DNA from: Cladosporium sp. IMV 00045
Taxonomy: Eukaryota; Ascomycota; Dothideomycetes; Cladosporiales; Cladosporiaceae
Length of the DNA stretch: 62,903 nt
Reading direction: 5' to 3'
NCBI GenBank assembly: GCA_001931905.2
Contig: MSJI02000320.1
Span: forward strand, 1-62,903
The notes under the pieces were generated by a model, which saw nothing but the letters and a program-made list of their open reading frames with translations, was not told the DNA's origin and made no database searches. Shown here piece by piece: positions 1-10,628 of this stretch. The stretch's first letter is position 1, and the number at the start of each line of letters is the position of its first letter. A program made the translations under genes and the position numbers.

Positions 1-2368
1 ACAGCTTCTCCCTTTCATCCTGCTTGATGGCCTCGCCCTTGCTCTGGCGCTCGGAGATGGAGTCGTAGAGCTTGACGTACTGCGGGTAGAATTTCTCGCG
101 GAAATTCTTTGCCTTCTCCACGCCCTGCTCGTAGGTGATGTTGTCCATGACCGATATCGAAGAATCGCTACTGCCGCTGTCAAAGACGGCGTCGGGGGAG
201 TTGCCGGTGACGGTCGTCATCGTGCGGACTGTGCCGAATGAGCTCGAGTGTGAGCGCTGGGAAACCGAAGATGTCGACTCGGTTTTGCGGTGTTTGAGGT
301 CAGAGTTGTTCTGGCTGCGGGAGAGCACTTCCTCTGCTTTACGTTTGACCGTGGTGGTGGTAGTGGGCTTCACGCTAGTTGCGACAGTCGCTCTCTGTGA
401 TGATACACCGTTGATGCGAGGTGCGCGGTCCTTGTTGAGAGGCTTGGTTGCAGTTGCTTTCTTGTCGCCGTCACTCGATGTGAAAGAATCCCGGCTCGTG
501 ACAGTGTCTTGCCGCTTCTTACGCACGCCGTTCGCTCCCGTCGTGATTCCAAGACCCTTGGGTGTTGATGCTCCCCCTTGCTTTGGGCGCTGAACACCCA
601 CAGCACCTTTGTCTGATACGTCCGAGGCGTTGCGCGGCCGAGCAGCACCAAGGGGAGATGGCACCGTTGGGCGACTGTCAGATTTTGATGGTGACAGCTG
701 ATTTCTCTGCCGTGAAGAGGCAGACAATCCAGTATTCGATGGTGTTGAGCCGCCAGGTGCCGCAGATTTTGTCTGTTTGATAGCTGGTGATTGCGCAGAT
801 TTAGTGGCAGGAGTGCTGCTCTTCGCTCTGGTTGTGGTGACTGCCTTGGCGGCTGGTTTTACAGGCTTCACATGATTGTCGCTGCTGTCAGGTGACGGTG
901 CAGTTGATGCCTTGGGTCTCGTAGCCGCAGCTGTCTGGCTGGGCTTGGTAGCTGGGGCTGGTGGGGTTTCCTTCACTTCACCCTCTTCATCCTCATCTTC
1001 ATCTGAGCTGTGCACAAGCTCGGCCGACTTGATTTTTGATTTCGCAGCCGTGGTGGCAGAGGGATTTGTGGTTCCAGCTGGTTTCTGCTTTTTCGTAGGC
1101 CGGGCGTCTCGATCGCTAGCAGCTGCTTCCTTTTCCCTCTTCCGTTTTTCTTTTGCCTCCTCCGCCGCACGTGCTTTCTTCGGATCTTTTGCCAACAATC
1201 GTTTCTTCATGTCCGAGCCGGCCGATTTTGCCACCCCTGGCTTTGGGGTACCAGACTGCCCAATTCGTGGAGTGTTTGCCGAACTGGCAGGCCTTTCGTC
1301 CTCACTGGCATTCGGCAATGGGCTAGGCATGTAGTTTGGTGTAGAACCCCTGTTCGCCTGGGGTGCAGTGCTGAGATGCAATTTCGAAAGCACCTTGCCC
1401 TTTCCTCTCTCCTCCTTTGGTAGCAGCATTTGCCATATCTTCTCCTCTTTTGAAATCCTTAATCTGTCATATGCTCTGATAGCGTTGTCGATGGCCATTT
1501 GCCTGTCTTCCTGTGTCTGGTATCCAAATTTGTAAACATCCAATTCCTTAAACGCCCTGTCTGCTAATTTCCATTTGCCCTCAGCGGGTTGTGCAATCTT
1601 CCTCACGACTTCCTCTAGATCCGCCTTGGGTATATGTGTCTTGCTGATGATTTCTTCGGTTGACGCCGGTTTCATGGCCAAAAGGTGGATGAGCGGGGTT
1701 CTCATAGCCTGCCTACGCAATGTCTGGTCGTTGGGAGCCGAAGTGGTCGAGAGGCCAGCTCTGGGTGTTCCGACGGCACTCAAGGACGGGCTGGAGTTTC
1801 CAGAACTCATGCCTAGCAATCCACCACGCTTCTGCTTCTTTGCGGCATCGAACCTGTTTCTGTATTCGGGAAGGACATCGTCGGTGATGAGTGTGGATTT
1901 GGCCTTCTTCTCTTGTTGATACGAAGCCATGCTATTCTGCAATGTTGCCAAAGCGGCGTCTGCTCCGGCGGTGTCGGGCTGCTTCGAGGGTACGGGAGCC
2001 ACGGAGGCCCGGTGGGTAATGAGGGCATCGAACTCGAAATCGGTAGGGGACGTTGAGGTGTAGAGTTCGTTTCGGAATGCATCAGGCGAGATACCAAGGT
2101 CGAAAGATCGGCTGCCGACTTGCAGTCTCTAGATTTTTGGTCTTAGTAAGTGATCACCTGATTGCTGGCTTACGAGCAGCCTTACCGGGACCTTGCCAGT
2201 GACGAAGTGCAAGCCGTCTTTGCCATTCGACGCCTCACGGAGGTCATTGAGCATGGTCTGAGACAGCTTGAACAGGATTGCAGATTTGGAGGTGTGCTGG
2301 CTGGCATGCATGTCGTTGGGCACTCCACGCAGCGAGACGCCGCCAGCCGGAATGGGGGAGACAGCCAT
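1..2368 (-). CDS. RNA polymerase II elongation factor ELL (partial, 3' end outside window)
   Basis: ELL proteins raise the catalytic rate of RNA polymerase II by suppressing pausing, usually in a complex with EAF in the nucleus. I read exon 1 as 2186-2368 (start MAVSPIPAGG) and exon 2 as 2128 down to the window edge, joined in phase 0 across a 57 bp intron. Exon 1 plus the start of exon 2 give the ELL N-terminal domain. A winged-helix-like stretch follows (RQAMRTPLIHLLAMKPAS, then KWKLADRAFKELDVY) at about residues 195-270. A long Ser/Thr/Lys/Pro-rich disordered middle with acidic patches fills most of exon 2. The last visible part (from the Met at position 148, NITYEQGVEKAKNFREKFYP) looks like the start of the occludin/ELL homology domain. 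That domain is cut by the window edge, so at least 770 residues are encoded here. The two-domain order makes ELL the best call; I have not aligned it. Confidence 0.8.
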
Positions 2369-3220
2369 GCTGCGTGGGGAATACGGTAGCGGAAGAGCAA
2401 GAGATTATGTGCAGAGGTCGGGAGATTGGAATATAGGCGTGGCCAAAGAAGCCATATGCTTGTCTTTCAAAGACAGGACAAAGGTGCTGAATCACCCGTA
2501 CATCAGCTTTCATGAACGCCGTGTCTCATCGGCAATGACGTTCCGAGCAGCAGTACTCACCAGCCTCTAAGAATGTTTGTCGGAGAGCACAAGCATGACC
2601 AGTCAAGGCCTGCCGTGGCGATACGGAGAGAGGGTCAGCGGCGTCGTCACGGCAGAGGAGTATCAAGCAGTAGCAAGCAGCTCAATGAATGAGAGACAGG
2701 CGGTTTGGTAGAGGCGGTAGTGGTAGTAGACCACAGCAGAGCAGTAGTCCGTCGTGTCCGTCCACTGAGTAGAGAGCATCGATGAGCACGGGCCGCAAGA
2801 GGGCGCCGTTAGAGCGCATCGACCGCGGAATAAACGGGCTATGCTATGGCACTACTACACGCAAGTAACCTACAATAGTACATCACCACTTGGCGGGCGC
2901 GCTGCGTGTGTGTAGCACAAATGCTCGCCTCCGAGTTCGAGGCAAGTCAGGTGTAGGTGCACCGTCCTGTATCACACATTGGCAGGCAGAGCCGGGCGTG
3001 CACGAACAAAGAGAGAGGCGTCCATACATGTATATCGTAAGGGCCTCAGAGTACTGCAATCTGCTGCCGTTGCCCGTGCCTGGAGGTAGACACCCGAGCC
3101 ACGCCCGCCTTTCTCTCCCACACTACGCACCTAACGGGCTTAGGCGCAGTGCGCCCTGCACGAGATCATAGCCCTAGCATGGCAGATCCGCTCTCGCGAG
3201 CCGAAGCGTGCTACTAGGTC

Positions 3221-3236
3221 TAGGTACATGTACCTA
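3221..3236. promoter_or_regulatory. 16 bp perfect palindrome TAGGTACATGTACCTA
   Basis: The sequence equals its own reverse complement over 16 bases and contains the recurrent octamer TACATGTA. It lies about 850 bp upstream of the ELL start and about 1 kb upstream of the dehydrogenase start. A dimeric regulator could bind it, but no binding protein is known to me. Confidence 0.45.
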
Positions 3237-3740
3237 AGGTACTCTTCCAGACAAAGACTCCGACGCTGCGTGCTGCCTCTTCGTATACGATCCTGGAGGA
3301 AGCGCCTTCGTCGTGTAATAAAGAGGCTCTCGAGGCTCTTTAGTAGTGCTTCGCTGAACGCGCCTTGCAACATGGTGACGCCCTTAGCAAGCCTCTATTA
3401 TATCTCTGGTGACGCGTGCCCGCAGCAGCTCAGCGCTCAGAGGCGACGGCCCATGTCTCGGCGCTTGTCTCTGATGATCGAGCTTTCACGACCACAAGCG
3501 GTAACCGGACTACCGCATGTAATCCCAACTCCTTCTGACATGTTCCGTGAGGCACACACATATCACTATTGCCTTAAGGCTCAGCTCAGCGGCCGCCACA
3601 CTGGGCGTCGAGGCGCTGTCTCTTTTGGCTGTTGGCGGCACGGGCGGCGTCCGTCTTCTGTTCTCGTGTGCATGTGCAGCTGTGTCGCGGTGTGTGAGCG
3701 GGTCCTGCCACTACTGCTACCTCCTACTCTCAGGACGCAA

Positions 3741-3765
3741 GGCGAGGCGAGGCGAGGCGAGGCGA
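3741..3765. repeat. Tandem pentamer (GGCGA)x5
   Basis: Five perfect copies of GGCGA lie 465-489 bp upstream of the dehydrogenase start. This is a short G-rich microsatellite. Confidence 0.9.
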
Positions 3766-4229
3766 GAGGCGAGCTCGCGAGGGAACGGCTGGACAGGGCT
3801 GGCCGTCTAGTCCATCATCGGCTGACCGAATGAGCAACGCGGAGTGTGCCTTCACTACATGTAAGGGCACAACCTACTTGACTCTCAGCCAATGCCCTCA
3901 ACATGTCACCGTGTGTGAGTCTGCTACTGATCGAACCTTGGAGGCCTCACCCTCCCCCAGACACGTGAAGAAAAGCGCAGTCTGCGACACCGCATTCGTT
4001 CTGAGACATTTGCTTCACTCTGAAATGCGCTGCACCCGGCAAATAAATCAGCCGGTATCCCTCTTTGCTCAGCTGAGTTTACCCATCGGCTATGCCATTC
4101 CCGGTATCGGCCACCACACCGGACAGCCTGCTTACATATTACTGTATGATTAATATTTACAATATCGAACACATACACTGCACGATTCAATACGTATTGT
4201 TTGGCGACGGTTTTCCGTGATTTGTTTGT

Positions 4230-5454
4230 ATGGCGTCCAGGTTGAGCACTATCCGCACTCACATCACCGCCAAATTTACCCGCAGTATCGTTTCCACCCG
4301 CGCAATGTCCTCAACCTCAGGTCAATCGATTGCAATCCTCGATGATTATGGAGACATAGCATCAAAGCATTTCAGCAACATCCCAAATCTCAAAGTCGAC
4401 ACATTCCCGGAAACCCTCAATCCTGCGTCTGAAGATGGCTTGCGAGCACTCATCGAGCGTCTCAAACCCTACACAATCATCAGCACGATGCGTGAACGCA
4501 CTCCGTTCCCTTCTGCTCTCCAGTCAGAACTGCCCAACTTGAAGCTGCTACTCACAACCGGCGTCCGCAATGCCTCCCTTGACATTCCATTCGCGACCTC
4601 CCGCAACACCGTCATTGCCGGCACCACAGGCGCCAAACCCGGCCACCCAGACCACTCTCCCAAGGCATCAGAAACCCAGGCTCCACCACCACCCGGCTAC
4701 GACTCCACAACGCAGCACACCTGGGCTCTAATCCTCAGCATCTGCTCTCGCATCCCACACGACAACGCAGCCCTGAGATCCGACCCTCACATCTGGCAAT
4801 CCGGCTTCTCCATGGCGCTCGGCGGCAAGACCCTCGGCATGTGCGGTCTAGGAAAGCTAGGAGCCAACGCCGCCCGCATCGGAGCGCAAGCCTTCGGTAT
4901 GAACGTGATCGCTTGGAGCGAGAATCTGACGCAGGAGAAAGCGGACGACGCAGCCGAAGGCGCCGGCCTCCCGCGCGGCACCTTCAAAGCTGTTTCCAAA
5001 GCGGAGCTGTTCCAGAACGCAGATGTGTTGAGCTTGCACTACGTGCTGTCCCCGCGCAGTCGAGGCATTGTTAGTCGTGAGGAGTTGGCGATGATGAAGT
5101 CGACCAGCGTGCTCATCAACTCTTCTCGCGGACCGCTGATCGATGAGTCTGCGCTGTTGGAAGCTCTCGAGCAGGGCCAGATTAGGGGCGCGGCCTTGGA
5201 TGTCTGGTGGCAGGAGCCGTTGCCGGCGGATAGTCCGTGGCGTGCATATAAGGGCAAGAGTGACCTGGTGATGAGCCCGCATATGGGATATGTGAATGAA
5301 GGTGAGTGATTTAGACGATCGTTGGAGGGTCTTGTTGATATGCTGGCAGAACTGACAATTGCGGACAGGCACGATAAACCGTTGGTACGAAGAGCAGGCT
5401 GAGAACGTGCGCCGCTTTATTGCTGGCGAGGATCTCTTGAATCGTCTCAACTAA
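4230..5454 (+). CDS. D-isomer-specific 2-hydroxyacid dehydrogenase
   Basis: NAD(P)-dependent oxidoreductase that interconverts 2-hydroxy acids and 2-oxo acids; the substrate cannot be read from sequence. Exon 1 is 4230-5301 and exon 2 is 5369-5454, giving 385 residues across a 67 bp intron. The nucleotide-binding loop GLGKLG is at about residue 205. The catalytic triad of the family is present: Arg in SSRGPLID (about 300), Glu in WWQEPLP (about 329) and His in SPHMGY (about 351). The domain starts at SIAILDDYGD. The first 29 residues have many Arg/Ser/Thr and no acidic residue, as in a mitochondrial presequence. A second ATG at 4305 (residue 26) would give the enzyme without it. The subgroup resembles fungal phosphoglycerate-dehydrogenase-like proteins. 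Confidence 0.9.
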
Positions 5455-6053
5455 TCTGTAGAATTGATGTTTTTGGTATCTAAATGTATCATTGATGCTC
5501 AAAAGGAAAGTTATATTGCCAATAAATATGCAGTAACGATCCAGCTATCGTCGTATGCATTACATGTGCGGTGCTTAAATGGCGAGATTTATCGGTAACT
5601 TTGGTCTAATCTACTGGTATAACTTTTGTGTTCGATCAGAATAACACCTTGAGGCCGGTAATCTTCTCCCAGCTTTGAGAGATAGTCGTCCTGTCAGAGC
5701 TCAACATCATTTCAACAGAAAGGCAGTCGTCGTCGCCAGATTTCGCGAGATGAAGCATGATTTATGCAAGTGGCGTAGAGTATATTTGGGCTTCAGCTAC
5801 GACACGCCTCAGACTTGTAAAAGGTGTAACTCAACCCATGTGTAGTCATTCCATGGACATGTACATCCTCTTGAGTACCTATGTTGAGGCACGTACAGGT
5901 GCTGAGATTCGTGACATTCTAGCCTGGAGAAGAACATTTCAAGGAGAGGCATCTTTTGTCTCAGATCTCAGTCTTTGTGAGATGGCAGATGTAGAAAGTG
6001 TGTAACATGTACTTGAGATGGTGTTGACCCTGCAGCGAACTTTGCCATTCACT

Positions 6054-6067
6054 ACATACATGTATGT
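6054..6067. promoter_or_regulatory. 14 bp palindrome ACATACATGTATGT
   Basis: Self-complementary over 14 bases, with a TACATGTA core. It lies about 390 bp upstream of the start codon at 6457. Confidence 0.4.
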
Positions 6068-6140
6068 ACATGTGCTGGGTCACTGGATGGATGCATCTGT
6101 GTTTTGGAGTTCATGCAAGCTTCAAAAAGTTCATGTGCAG

Positions 6141-6157
6141 TGACGTACGGTACGTCA
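6141..6157. promoter_or_regulatory. CRE/ATF-like inverted repeat TGACGTAC-G-GTACGTCA
   Basis: Two perfect 8 bp arms flank one central base. Each arm carries TGACGTA, close to the ATF/CREB site TGACGTCA bound by bZIP dimers. It sits 300 bp upstream of the start codon of the membrane-protein gene at 6457, a plausible upstream regulatory position. Confidence 0.45.
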
Positions 6158-6456
6158 CATCCCACCATCCAGACCACGCGGTCCACGAAGCGACATAAGG
6201 ATTCGCGCGCCTAAGTATGTCCTCATGTTTGGTCAGAAGAGGCGTTGCTCGCTTGTTTCCAGCCTTGTCTTTTCTTTTTCTGGTCGAGCACTGAACAACA
6301 CACTCGCCCTACTGCCTCGCGACTGCATTGCTGGATACTTTTGCTGTTGATTGTGCTGCATGAACTTGTCACTGCACACATTCCTATCCACGACAGATCG
6401 ACACGCTTCGTGAACAACGCATATCTGCTGTTCTCTCAAAGGACTATCACTCGAAC

Positions 6457-8142
6457 ATGGCACGCACACGACGCTCTTCGCGACCACAGCTGACCGAGTC
6501 CTGGGACAATGTCGACGACCATGACTTTGCATCCGAAATCTACGCGCCAGGAGACGAACGTGAAGAACTGGGCGCTTCCTACGCCTCTGACAGGTCGGGA
6601 AGGTTCAGCTCGCGAAGGGAAGCAGAGCAGGGCGATGAATACGAGGAGGACGTATCTGCCGAGGCAGCCCGGAACGCCCTGCGCAACAGCGCAAACGACA
6701 TCACATCTCGCAAACGCAACGAACCAAGCCTCGTCATGCCTGCTTCGCCGGATGGACTCAGGGCCAGGAAGGCATCTATATCACGCGCGAAAACTCCACA
6801 CTCGAGACTCAATCAGCGATCTTTGACCAGTGACGCTGGATCATTCCTACGCGCAGCCCAAGAGAAAGATAAAGCGCCGCAGCGCTCACAAAACAAGGCT
6901 GAATATGATGAGGAGATTGACAACAGCAGTGATTTGAACTGGCCCTTCGTAATTTGGGAGAAGATGTTGGTGCCGGTCCTGTGGTATGCGTGGGACATTC
7001 TCAGGATTGCGGTGACGAATCCTCTCACCAAGAGCTTGCTTGCGATATGGCTTGTTGTCGGAGCGGTCATGCTCGCCGGCAATTTTGTCAACAACACCGT
7101 CAGCAACGCATTGTCGCCGCTATGCCGTATCCCCGGCAGCTCCTATCTGAACCTTCCATTTTGCCCGATTGCAAACGTCCCGGAACTCTCAGGCCCGGCC
7201 GAGTTCGACAAACTCGTAGACGCCCAGTCTCACTTTGAGGAAGTACTCGCAGCCTCAGCAACCGGAGCCTTTCTCCCACTAGAGATGAAAACGAGTGAAT
7301 CCGGAATTCGAGACCTCAAGCACGTCGTCGAGCACTCAGCCTTACCATCTCGCAACGAGCTCGTCTTCGAATTCAACGGCTTCATCGACACCGCCCGCAA
7401 AGCCAGCCACAGCCTAAGTCGCTTCAACTCCCGCATCGGCCGCGCAGTCGACCACATCCTCTCCACCAACCGCTGGACACTGCAAGTCATCGATGGCGTT
7501 GCAGCCGAAGACGCCTCGCGCGGCACGCTGCGCAAATGGGCCTCACAGAACCTCAACGTCTTCGCGCCCTTCCAGCCCCTCGCCCTCAGCCGCAACGCCC
7601 TCCTCGACCAATACCTCCGGCACACCGGCGCGGTGGAAGACCAGATCCTCTCGCTGATAAGCGAAGCGCACGCTCTGCTCGACGTGCTCGACAACCTCGA
7701 CAGCCGCCTCGACCTGATCGCCTCGATCGCCACGCGCGACGGCCTGCAAGTGGAGAACGGCAAAGACGAGCTCCTCGCACAGCTCTGGACCAAACTGGGC
7801 GGGCGCCGCGGCTCCGTCGCGAGGCTAGAGAAGCAGCTCAAACTCCTCCGCGACGTCGGCTCCTACCGCCGCATGGCCTGGGCCCACGTCAACGGCGCCG
7901 CCGTCAAGCTCATGGCCATCCGCGACAATTTGGAGGATCTGCGCGAGCGCGTCGCCATGCCGGACACGCTGGGCGATGTCGTCCCGCTGGAGGTGCACAT
8001 TCACAACATCAATTTGGGCATTGAAAGGTTGGAGAAGCAGAGGGATGCGGGGAGGAAGCTGGAGGCGGATAGGCTTGCTAGCATTACTGGCAGGGCGGAT
8101 GAGAGGATGAAGGCTACGATGATCGACAATGGGGAGTTGTGA
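6457..8142 (+). CDS. Uncharacterised fungal membrane protein
   Basis: I do not recognise a named family; the style is that of proteins conserved across Pezizomycotina. It is a single exon of 561 residues. Residues 1-155 are polar and disordered, rich in Arg, Ser, Glu and Asp. Two adjacent hydrophobic stretches follow: about 163-187 (starting WPFVIWEKMLVPVLWY) and about 192-212 (LLAIWLVVGAVMLAGNFV). The second is a convincing transmembrane helix. The remaining 340 residues are helical and charged with heptad-like leucines (for example SRLDLIASIA, LEDLRERVAM), so a long coiled-coil-like domain follows one or two membrane spans. No signal peptide is seen. The start is the first ATG of the frame. 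The topology would suit an organelle or nuclear-envelope tether, but that is inference only. Confidence 0.85.
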   Translation: MARTRRSSRPQLTESWDNVDDHDFASEIYAPGDEREELGASYASDRSGRFSSRREAEQGDEYEEDVSAEAARNALRNSANDITSRKRNEPSLVMPASPDGLRARKASISRAKTPHSRLNQRSLTSDAGSFLRAAQEKDKAPQRSQNKAEYDEEIDNSSDLNWPFVIWEKMLVPVLWYAWDILRIAVTNPLTKSLLAIWLVVGAVMLAGNFVNNTVSNALSPLCRIPGSSYLNLPFCPIANVPELSGPAEFDKLVDAQSHFEEVLAASATGAFLPLEMKTSESGIRDLKHVVEHSALPSRNELVFEFNGFIDTARKASHSLSRFNSRIGRAVDHILSTNRWTLQVIDGVAAEDASRGTLRKWASQNLNVFAPFQPLALSRNALLDQYLRHTGAVEDQILSLISEAHALLDVLDNLDSRLDLIASIATRDGLQVENGKDELLAQLWTKLGGRRGSVARLEKQLKLLRDVGSYRRMAWAHVNGAAVKLMAIRDNLEDLRERVAMPDTLGDVVPLEVHIHNINLGIERLEKQRDAGRKLEADRLASITGRADERMKATMIDNGEL

Positions 8143-8479
8143 GGATTGGGGGGATTTGATGTTGCACGTCTCATGTGGTTTTGTGGGTGATCTGCAAGTT
8201 TGATTTGTGTTTTTTCTTCTTCTTTTCTCTCGCTTTATTTCTCTTGTAACGATGCAACGACCTCATGCATGCGGAGGCTGGCATTCCGCAGATGTTACCT
8301 GCCATTCTCCTTTTCGATAGATACCCACAAGTCGCGAATTGAATAACTCACAACAGCCAAAATACCGTTTCAAGAAGAGTTTCAATGAAATGTCAAAGAA
8401 CATGTCACCACCGACCCACCCAGAAACCATCCAACCCCCAAATCCAAACCATCCCCCAAACCACCTCCCCGACCACCCC
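8143..8479. other. Convergent 3' flanks
   Basis: The 3' ends of the membrane-protein gene and the methyltransferase gene face each other across 337 bp. The stretch is T-rich on the left and A/C-rich on the right, consistent with untranslated 3' ends. No gene is seen. Confidence 0.6.
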
Positions 8480-9881
8480 TCAAAACATCTGCACCTCCAC
8501 CAACGCCCTCCCCACCCCATCCTCCAACCCGGGCACGCCGTGATTCTCAATCTCATACGCCACAGCGCCCTCCCTCGCACAAGCCTCCTTCAAGCCATCG
8601 ACGGACCCTCCCACGCCGAAATAGAACTTCTTCGCCGCCACCATCGCTTTCGCCATCTTCACTCTCTTCAACAACGAGACGAGGATTTCCACGAAAGCCT
8701 CCGTCGCCGCGGGGGAGTAGATCGTCTCCGCGGCGAGGATCAGCGTGCCCATTTCGGACGCTAAGGGTGGGATGAGAGATGCTAGCGTAGGGGACCAGGA
8801 GCCGGAGAGGAAGGTGAGGTTGATGTTGGCGGACTGTAGCGTGGAGCGGAAGGAGGCGAGGAGGGAGGGGGTGAGTTCCAGGTCGTTTTGCTCAGGGGAG
8901 GTGGGGGAGATTAAGGGTGGGGAGGTGGTTGTTGCCCAGGTCAGGAGGAGGTTGGGCAGGGTGGTCAGGCGGAGCACGGAGGCGTTGTAGTCTGATAGTG
9001 TGAAGGTTTGGGGGATTGAGTTGCGCAGGCAGTGTTGGAAGAGGGTCAGAGTGGGGAGGGCGGTGCCGCAGCCGAGCTTGGGGTTTGTTAGATTTTGTTG
9101 CTTGTGGTAAGATGGTTGATGTATTTGGAGGAGGGAGGTACTTACCTCGACAACCTGATCGCAACGAACGAGCTCGTCGATGTCTCTCCTCGGGCCGCGG
9201 TCGAGGAGGATACTCGCCAGGTCGACCGAGCACTCCCACGTCTTGAAGCCCCCCTCGTAGACGCCGGTGCGGATGTCGGAGTCTGCAAGGTCGTTGAGAG
9301 TTTCGTCGTTGGTTGCTTCATCCTCGGCCATGAGTTGCACGCGGATGTCGGACAGGTCGCGGCGTGGCAGGTGGATTGTTTTGCCTGTGGGTGATTCGAT
9401 TTGGATGGTGCTGTAGCAGAGGTGGTCGGGGAGGGTGGCGAGCTGGGATGGAATATCAGTTTGGACTGTTGTTTAGTAAATCATCATGGTATTGAGAATG
9501 GCTTTGCTATCCTCGTTGTGTTTCATATTCAGAACCATAATGGCATCAAATGTCGTGTCGCCAACACCATCTTGTTCTAGTAGATTCATCGATCCAACAA
9601 GAAAAGGCAAGACATCCCCCATCGCAATCCGCACGACAAAACACCATGAAAACATTCTGCCAATAAAGCCAGCAATAAAACAAATCAAACCAAAACTAAT
9701 GAACAACAGTGAGGAAAAAGCATACCAACTCATCCAACGAGTGTTCCCTCGCCGGCAATCCCTCAACCTTCTGCTTCTGCGTAGACTCATTCGCGGCCGT
9801 CTGATCCTGCACCACGTCGCCGCTGCCATCGTTCATCTCGTCGTCTACATCATCGCCTGAGAATCCAAAGCTGAACGACAT
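8480..9881 (-). CDS. HPM1: Protein-histidine N-methyltransferase, HPM1/METTL18 type
   Basis: In yeast Hpm1 methylates one histidine of ribosomal protein L3; METTL18 is the animal counterpart. I read three exons: 9726-9881, 9146-9442 and 8480-9076, giving 349 residues (yeast Hpm1 is of similar length). The N-terminus MSFSFGFSGDD is typical of the family. Exon 2 carries the GVYEGGFKTWECSVDL block. The SAM-binding motif VVELGCGTALP is formed exactly at the 69 bp second intron (VVE, then LGCGTALP), which supports that junction strongly. A DYN motif (LSDYNASVLRLTT) follows. The first intron (9443-9725, 283 bp) is long; its acceptor was chosen because it alone keeps the frame, so that junction is less certain. 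Confidence 0.88.
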
Positions 9882-10628
9882 GGCTCGTCGTCCTGAGACT
9901 GAGAAAAGAAGGGAGAAAAAAAAAATTGGTTATTGCGGTTGTTGGTAGCAACCCGCAATTGCGAACATAGTCTCGGTTCTCAGTTCAAATTCAACCCAGA
10001 AGTCCGACAAGCGCGGCTGTGATTGGCTCACTTTGCGACGACGCTAGCGGGTGCCAGCCCGCTGTCCTCGAAATGGTGAAGGTGATGGTTTGGGAAGAGA
10101 TACGCGCATGCGACGGGTTTGCTTGGTTGGAAATTCATGAGGAGTAGATGAGGAGTGGATACAAGCGGAAAGACATGAAGTAAAATACAGCATACATTCT
10201 GATCGATCATCAGATCACTCCGGTGACATTACTTCGGCCTAGCAGGACCTCTCCCGCTAACACACTGCACATGCAAGCCCGGGAAAGATGGCTACCTGAA
10301 TAATGGAGTAAGAGAGAAATAAGAAATGGATTTTGCAAAGACGATATGTCGACTGTCAAACGAAAGAGAAGGAACAGCTCTGCAAAGCATGGTGAAAAGA
10401 AAAAGAAGTCAGATCAGAAGTTAAGAAAGAAAAAAAATAATCCCCCAACTCTTCGTCAAAACAGAAAAACAGACGTAACATTCCGTGATACATGTCATCC
10501 AATCCTTTTTCGTCGTCGTGCACATAAGAGAAAAACATGTGTGGAAAGTAAGGAAAATCTCACAACCTGAACCTCCAGTTGGAAAAAAGGAAAAAGTAGT
10601 AAGCAGAATAAAAGGCATGCGTGCATGC
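9882..10628. other. Intergenic region
   Basis: Contains the promoter of the HPM1 gene on the left and the 3' flank of the BOI-like gene on the right. The right half (10320-10620) is A-rich with short Lys-rich open frames that look like untranslated sequence. No gene is seen. Confidence 0.6.
10022..10026 (-). promoter_or_regulatory. CCAAT box upstream of HPM1
   Basis: CCAAT reads on the minus strand (context GAGCCAATCAC), 141-145 bp upstream of the HPM1 start codon. This is a normal spacing for the fungal CCAAT-binding complex. Confidence 0.4.

Larger units (their letters stand above)
2369..4229. other. Intergenic region, divergent promoters
   Basis: This lies between the 5' ends of the ELL gene and the dehydrogenase gene, so it should hold both promoters. 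Open frames here (for example 3228-3833) are Arg/Cys-rich, lack recognisable domains and overlap a tandem repeat, so I do not call genes. It contains TACATGTA octamers at 3025, 3225 and 3856, a 16 bp palindrome at 3221-3236 and a pentamer repeat at 3741-3765. Confidence 0.6.
5455..6456. other. Intergenic region
   Basis: This is the 3' flank of the dehydrogenase gene and the promoter of the next gene. A small open frame at 5757-6005 has no recognisable feature. Two exact palindromes (6054-6067 and 6141-6157) lie in the part nearest the downstream gene. Confidence 0.6.

Noticed and set aside
3228..3833. Open frame of 201 codons (+)
   Set aside because: Arg-rich, low in complexity, no domain, covers the GGCGA repeat, and lies in a promoter region.
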